A stretch of DNA of 64,000 bases from Mangifera indica (taxonomy: Eukaryota; Streptophyta; Magnoliopsida; Sapindales; Anacardiaceae): NCBI RefSeq assembly GCF_011075055.1, contig NC_058145.1:1500887-1564886 (forward strand), read 5' to 3'. The first letter of the stretch is position 1. The number at the start of each line of letters is the position of its first letter. A model generated the notes under the pieces. It saw nothing but the letters and a program-made list of their open reading frames with translations, ran no database searches and was not told where the DNA came from. The position numbers and the translations under genes are program-made. Below are positions 60,621-64,000 of the stretch, piece after piece.

Positions 60621-61867
60621 AAAAGAAAGAAGAGGGAAGGAAGAAAAGAAAGAGAAAAACTAATGAAATTTTGCTGTAATAAATTATAGCAAAATTTTTT
60701 TCAAGCATTAGATTTAAATTTTTTTTGCAAGAATAGCCAGATTCCTCTTTTTATAAACAAGTAATATTAAAGTGAATGGAGGAAGAAGTTTTGTGTCTAT
60801 GAGTTTTCTCTTCTTGGATCTTATTATTTGATTACAACTTAGAGGTTATTCTAAATCAAATCAATAAAACTAAGTGTATTTAATTTCGATAAATTAATTG
60901 GATTAATAGATGATATATTATTATATAATTGATTGATTTTAAATTAAAGATAAAACAATAGTTAATTGCATAATAATATATATTCAATTGAATATTTAAA
61001 ATTGGGTGCACATAATATTGTTTAAGTCTAATTTAGGCAAAAAAAAAAAATTACACTTTTAGCACACTCATATTCTTCTTCACTAGAAAATATTATTTGA
61101 AGGATAAAAATTTGTAATTAATTGTAACACCCTCCTACAAACAATAAAACTATATATATTTATAATAAGTATCAAATTAAGTATCATTGATGATATGTTA
61201 CTCTTTGATTTAATGATTTTGAATTAAAGATTGATAATGGGTAACATTAAATCATATAGTAATATATCATTATTAATATTTATTATAATTGTATATAACA
61301 TTGCTTCTCTGAAAATCTCACCTTAACAAAGCATAGAAGAGTTGGATTTGTATATGCACTCAGGGTGATAAGTATAGTTAAATACTATATGAATTCTCAA
61401 ACTTTCAAAACATGTTTTGGGTTACAATTAATAACAAAATTATGAAGGATTATATATTCAAAAGTGATAATATCTCAATAATAAGTTAGATTATTAAACC
61501 AAACTTATTTTGAATTATAAAATTGAAAAACAAAATTATGATATTATTTATTCAAAAATGACAATATTTTAACAATAGGTGGAGATTATGGACTAAAATA
61601 TTACACCAACTGTATCATTTTTCAACCATCTGCATTTATCACTGTTTTTAGGTGACAATCAATACACAACAATAGCATTTTACATGTAAATGAACACTTT
61701 CGTGAAGATGCACATTCATTCGAAAGTTGATTAAGTTAGTTACGAGTGAAACTTTTGGTGTTTAAAGTGATGAATAGATGTATCCTTATTTTGGCTTGAA
61801 ACTTTGAACTGCATTCATTAGCGGTCTTGTCACAATAAAAAAAGTTACAATGGATTTTGAGTTTGAT
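60621..61867. other. AT-rich intergenic DNA with palindromic repeats
   Basis: 60880-61025 and 61145-61310 are copies of the AT-rich palindromic family. No gene found. Confidence 0.5.
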
Positions 61868-62153
61868 TAGGGCTAGATTCAAATTGAATTGAGTTTGAGC
61901 TTAGCTTGATTTGTATGAAGATTAACTCATTTCAAAGGAACTCGAACTCAACTCATTTCAAAGTAGCTAAACTTGAGTTCAATTCGAATCAAGCTTTAAG
62001 CTTGGTTTCATACTAAAATGATGTCGTTTTGGTGCATATTTGTTAAAATGACATCATTTTACATTAAATTTTTTAGGCTCATAAAGTTGACGAGCTGACC
62101 AACCTTAAAGCTTAAGCTCGAGCTCAAACAAACTCGATTTGAATCTAACCTTA
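61868..62153. mobile_element. TAGGG-family MITE with 8-bp duplication
   Basis: A 286-bp element starting TAGGGCTAGATTCAAATTG and ending GATTTGAATCTAACCTTA. Flanks AGTTTGAT (61860-61867) and AGTTTGAC (62154-62161), seven of eight identical. Cores AAAATGATGTCGTTTTG and AAAATGACATCATTTT. Confidence 0.85.
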
Positions 62154-62161
62154 AGTTTGAC

Positions 62162-64000
62162 CATCAAAGCACGAAATTTATGGTAACTAGTTCTGATTTT
62201 TTGGAATAAGTGGCTAAAGTTTAAGGAGGGTCAATAGGTGTAAATGACATGTTGCATTCACACGTACTTGAATGCTTATGGTCGTGTTTCAAATGTAAAA
62301 TCATTGTGATATGCACAACAATATAAGAAGGGAGTTTAAGGTTATTGATTTGTATTGAGATGATAGTAAGGAGTTGTAGAGGTGATGAGTGCAAAGGTGA
62401 AGTCATGTGTGATATTAATAAAGGAACAAAGTCATTTTTACACAAATTGATCGAGAGTTGGAACCACTCTTCTAATGAGTCCAATACAAAAAGAACCATT
62501 GACTCTAAACTTAATTAAACCCCAAAAGTGAGTGTATTCAAGATGTCTTACTAACAATTCCATTGTGCCAAACCTCTAAAGCTATAACATTACATAGTAG
62601 ATATGTTTGTCTTGGAGCATAAGGCTTGTTTTGTAAGACTTGAAATCATGTCATATGATAGTTGAAAAGATGTCACTCTTCGGACAAAAGAATATCAAAC
62701 AGTGAGTTACTTAGTTGGAATGATACTGTTGATAACAAATTTCAGGTCATCAATCAATTATAATCACTACTCTTTTTAGTTTTCACACTTAACTTGAAGA
62801 GCATTGGATTAGGGTTCAAGAGTAAGAAATTTGATAAACAAGGATGATAGAATTGTGATCTTCCTTTGTGCTACATTTATGTACCTTGTTAGGGCATTAA
62901 TAAGCCCAGTTAGGGATGAACTCATACTCAAGTTGGCCATATAGGATTAGAGCTAACCCATATTCAGATATAACTTAGCTTGAATCCTGCTCTAAATCAA
63001 GAGAGAAATAGAAAGTTAGATATCCGTTGAAAAACTAAAGAAAACAAGAAAATTACTCAATTTTAAACCAAATTGGTCTTCATCATGTTGTTGTCATTGC
63101 TAGTGCTTTCAATGGCAAGATCACCAGGTCCACAACAATGACCACCCTTGCTACCAACCTTACCAACATCATAAATTGCTTGGCTGTAATGGGATAACAT
63201 CCATCCATGTCATTTTTTATAGTTCCAACTAAATGCCTTCATCAGAACATCGATTATCGTAGTTTCCACCATATATCCCATCACCACTATTGCAAACATC
63301 ACCATCCTAACTACCTCCACTGTACAACCATTGTCTAAGCTCATTAGCCATAACAACCACTTCCAACAGCCAAAATACCACTCGTTGCCTATTATTCACA
63401 ACTTATTTCAACATCTTGGTCTTTATTGGTTTTCCTTCATCTTATCTATGCCACAACCATTTCAACTTTATTCTTAACCATGATTTGCTAAAAACTTTGC
63501 AGACCCTTATGACTTATAAATTCTCAATTCTTGGAAGTCTCATGAAATGGATAAGACCTGGTTAGAAGTATAAAGATCTTACATCTACAATGTAGTGATA
63601 ATAATTAGAAAAAACTTATAATTTTAAATTGAAACAAGAATCTAGGTTAAACAACGAAGCTTAAGCAATAGATAATGCTTAAGAAATAACCTAAAATATG
63701 AGAAATAGGTGGATCGATTGGAGCACACTAAAACCTCTATCAAAAAGCCAAATTTAATTTTGGTTCAACAAACTCAAACTGAATTAAAATTAAACCATTT
63801 TTTTGTTAAAATTAAACTTGAACTAAGGGATGTTTAGGCTTGGCCTGGTCCAAACCCACCCCTAAAGTGAAGTGCTGCAAAGATGAACTGAGGATACAAA
63901 CAATAATAAGATCGAGGGGAAACAATGAGGGAGCAATCTAGTGTTTCTTCTCAAATAACATTAATATGTAGAGCCAATAGCAGAGACACACGTGTAAATT
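62162..64000. other. Unassigned intergenic DNA
   Basis: A 92-residue minus-strand frame at 62221-62499 matches no family I recognise. 63080-63400 is rich in CCA/ACC triplets, possibly a worn coding or satellite-like piece. 63750-63866 ends with TTGGCCTGGTCCAAACCCACCCCTAA-type sequence, a fragment of the TAGGG family. No gene supported. Confidence 0.4.

Noticed and set aside
62221..62499. 92-residue minus-strand frame
   Set aside because: No recognisable domain, no splice or promoter support; in a repeat-rich region.

Overview
This window is nuclear DNA from a flowering plant, almost certainly a dicot. The genes have spliced plant-type introns, there is a plant tRNA-Cys, the intergenic DNA is very AT-rich and full of small transposons, and there is a TIR-NBS-LRR resistance gene, a class abundant in dicots and absent from grasses. 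The species cannot be named from sequence alone.

Layout. Position 1-1982 (minus) carries the first five coding exons of the RNA polymerase III subunit RPC3; the rest runs off the left edge. A tRNA-Cys(GCA) follows at 2143-2214. From 2.2 to 7.8 kb there are only repeats. From about 7.8 to 23.4 kb lies a tandem triplication of a PAR1-like gene (plus strand), each copy with three exons and an intact frame; the middle unit is swollen by a decayed hAT transposon, a Tourist-like MITE and a long microsatellite. A beta-tubulin gene (minus) is at 26.0-28.4 kb, a five-knuckle CCHC zinc-finger gene (plus) at 31.7-34.1 kb, an ADF/cofilin gene (plus) at 35.4-36.7 kb, a GT90 O-glucosyltransferase gene (minus) at 39.2-44.8 kb, and a TIR-NB-ARC-LRR-C-JID gene (minus) at 52.5-57.0 kb. 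The last 7 kb hold tandem non-coding repeats and MITEs with no gene I can support.

I reconstructed every multi-exon gene by hand from splice sites and reading phase. The coding lengths close exactly: PAR1 185 aa each, beta-tubulin 447, CCHC protein 276, ADF 137, GT90 522, TNL 1326. The genes are independent housekeeping, cytoskeletal, secretory and immune functions rather than a pathway. From memory, PAR1, the CCHC gene and ADF match a neighbourhood on one arm of Arabidopsis chromosome 5, while beta-tubulin, GT90 and RPC3 match another, so this window may keep an ancestral order that Arabidopsis split between two duplicated blocks.

Most notable observations: a perfect 92-bp tandem duplication across the exon 2 donor of beta-tubulin, which creates a second donor and a ready-made 26-nt mini-exon; an M-loop Arg-to-His change in the same tubulin; a 60-bp in-frame insertion in the TIR domain bounded by 12-bp direct repeats; a 282-bp unit repeated three times in the LRR; a GC-AG intron in RPC3; and a short-element family with 8-bp target duplications and paired ACGTCGT-type palindromes, which occurs at about twenty places including introns of PAR1 and GT90. 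I saw no clearly new multi-gene system.
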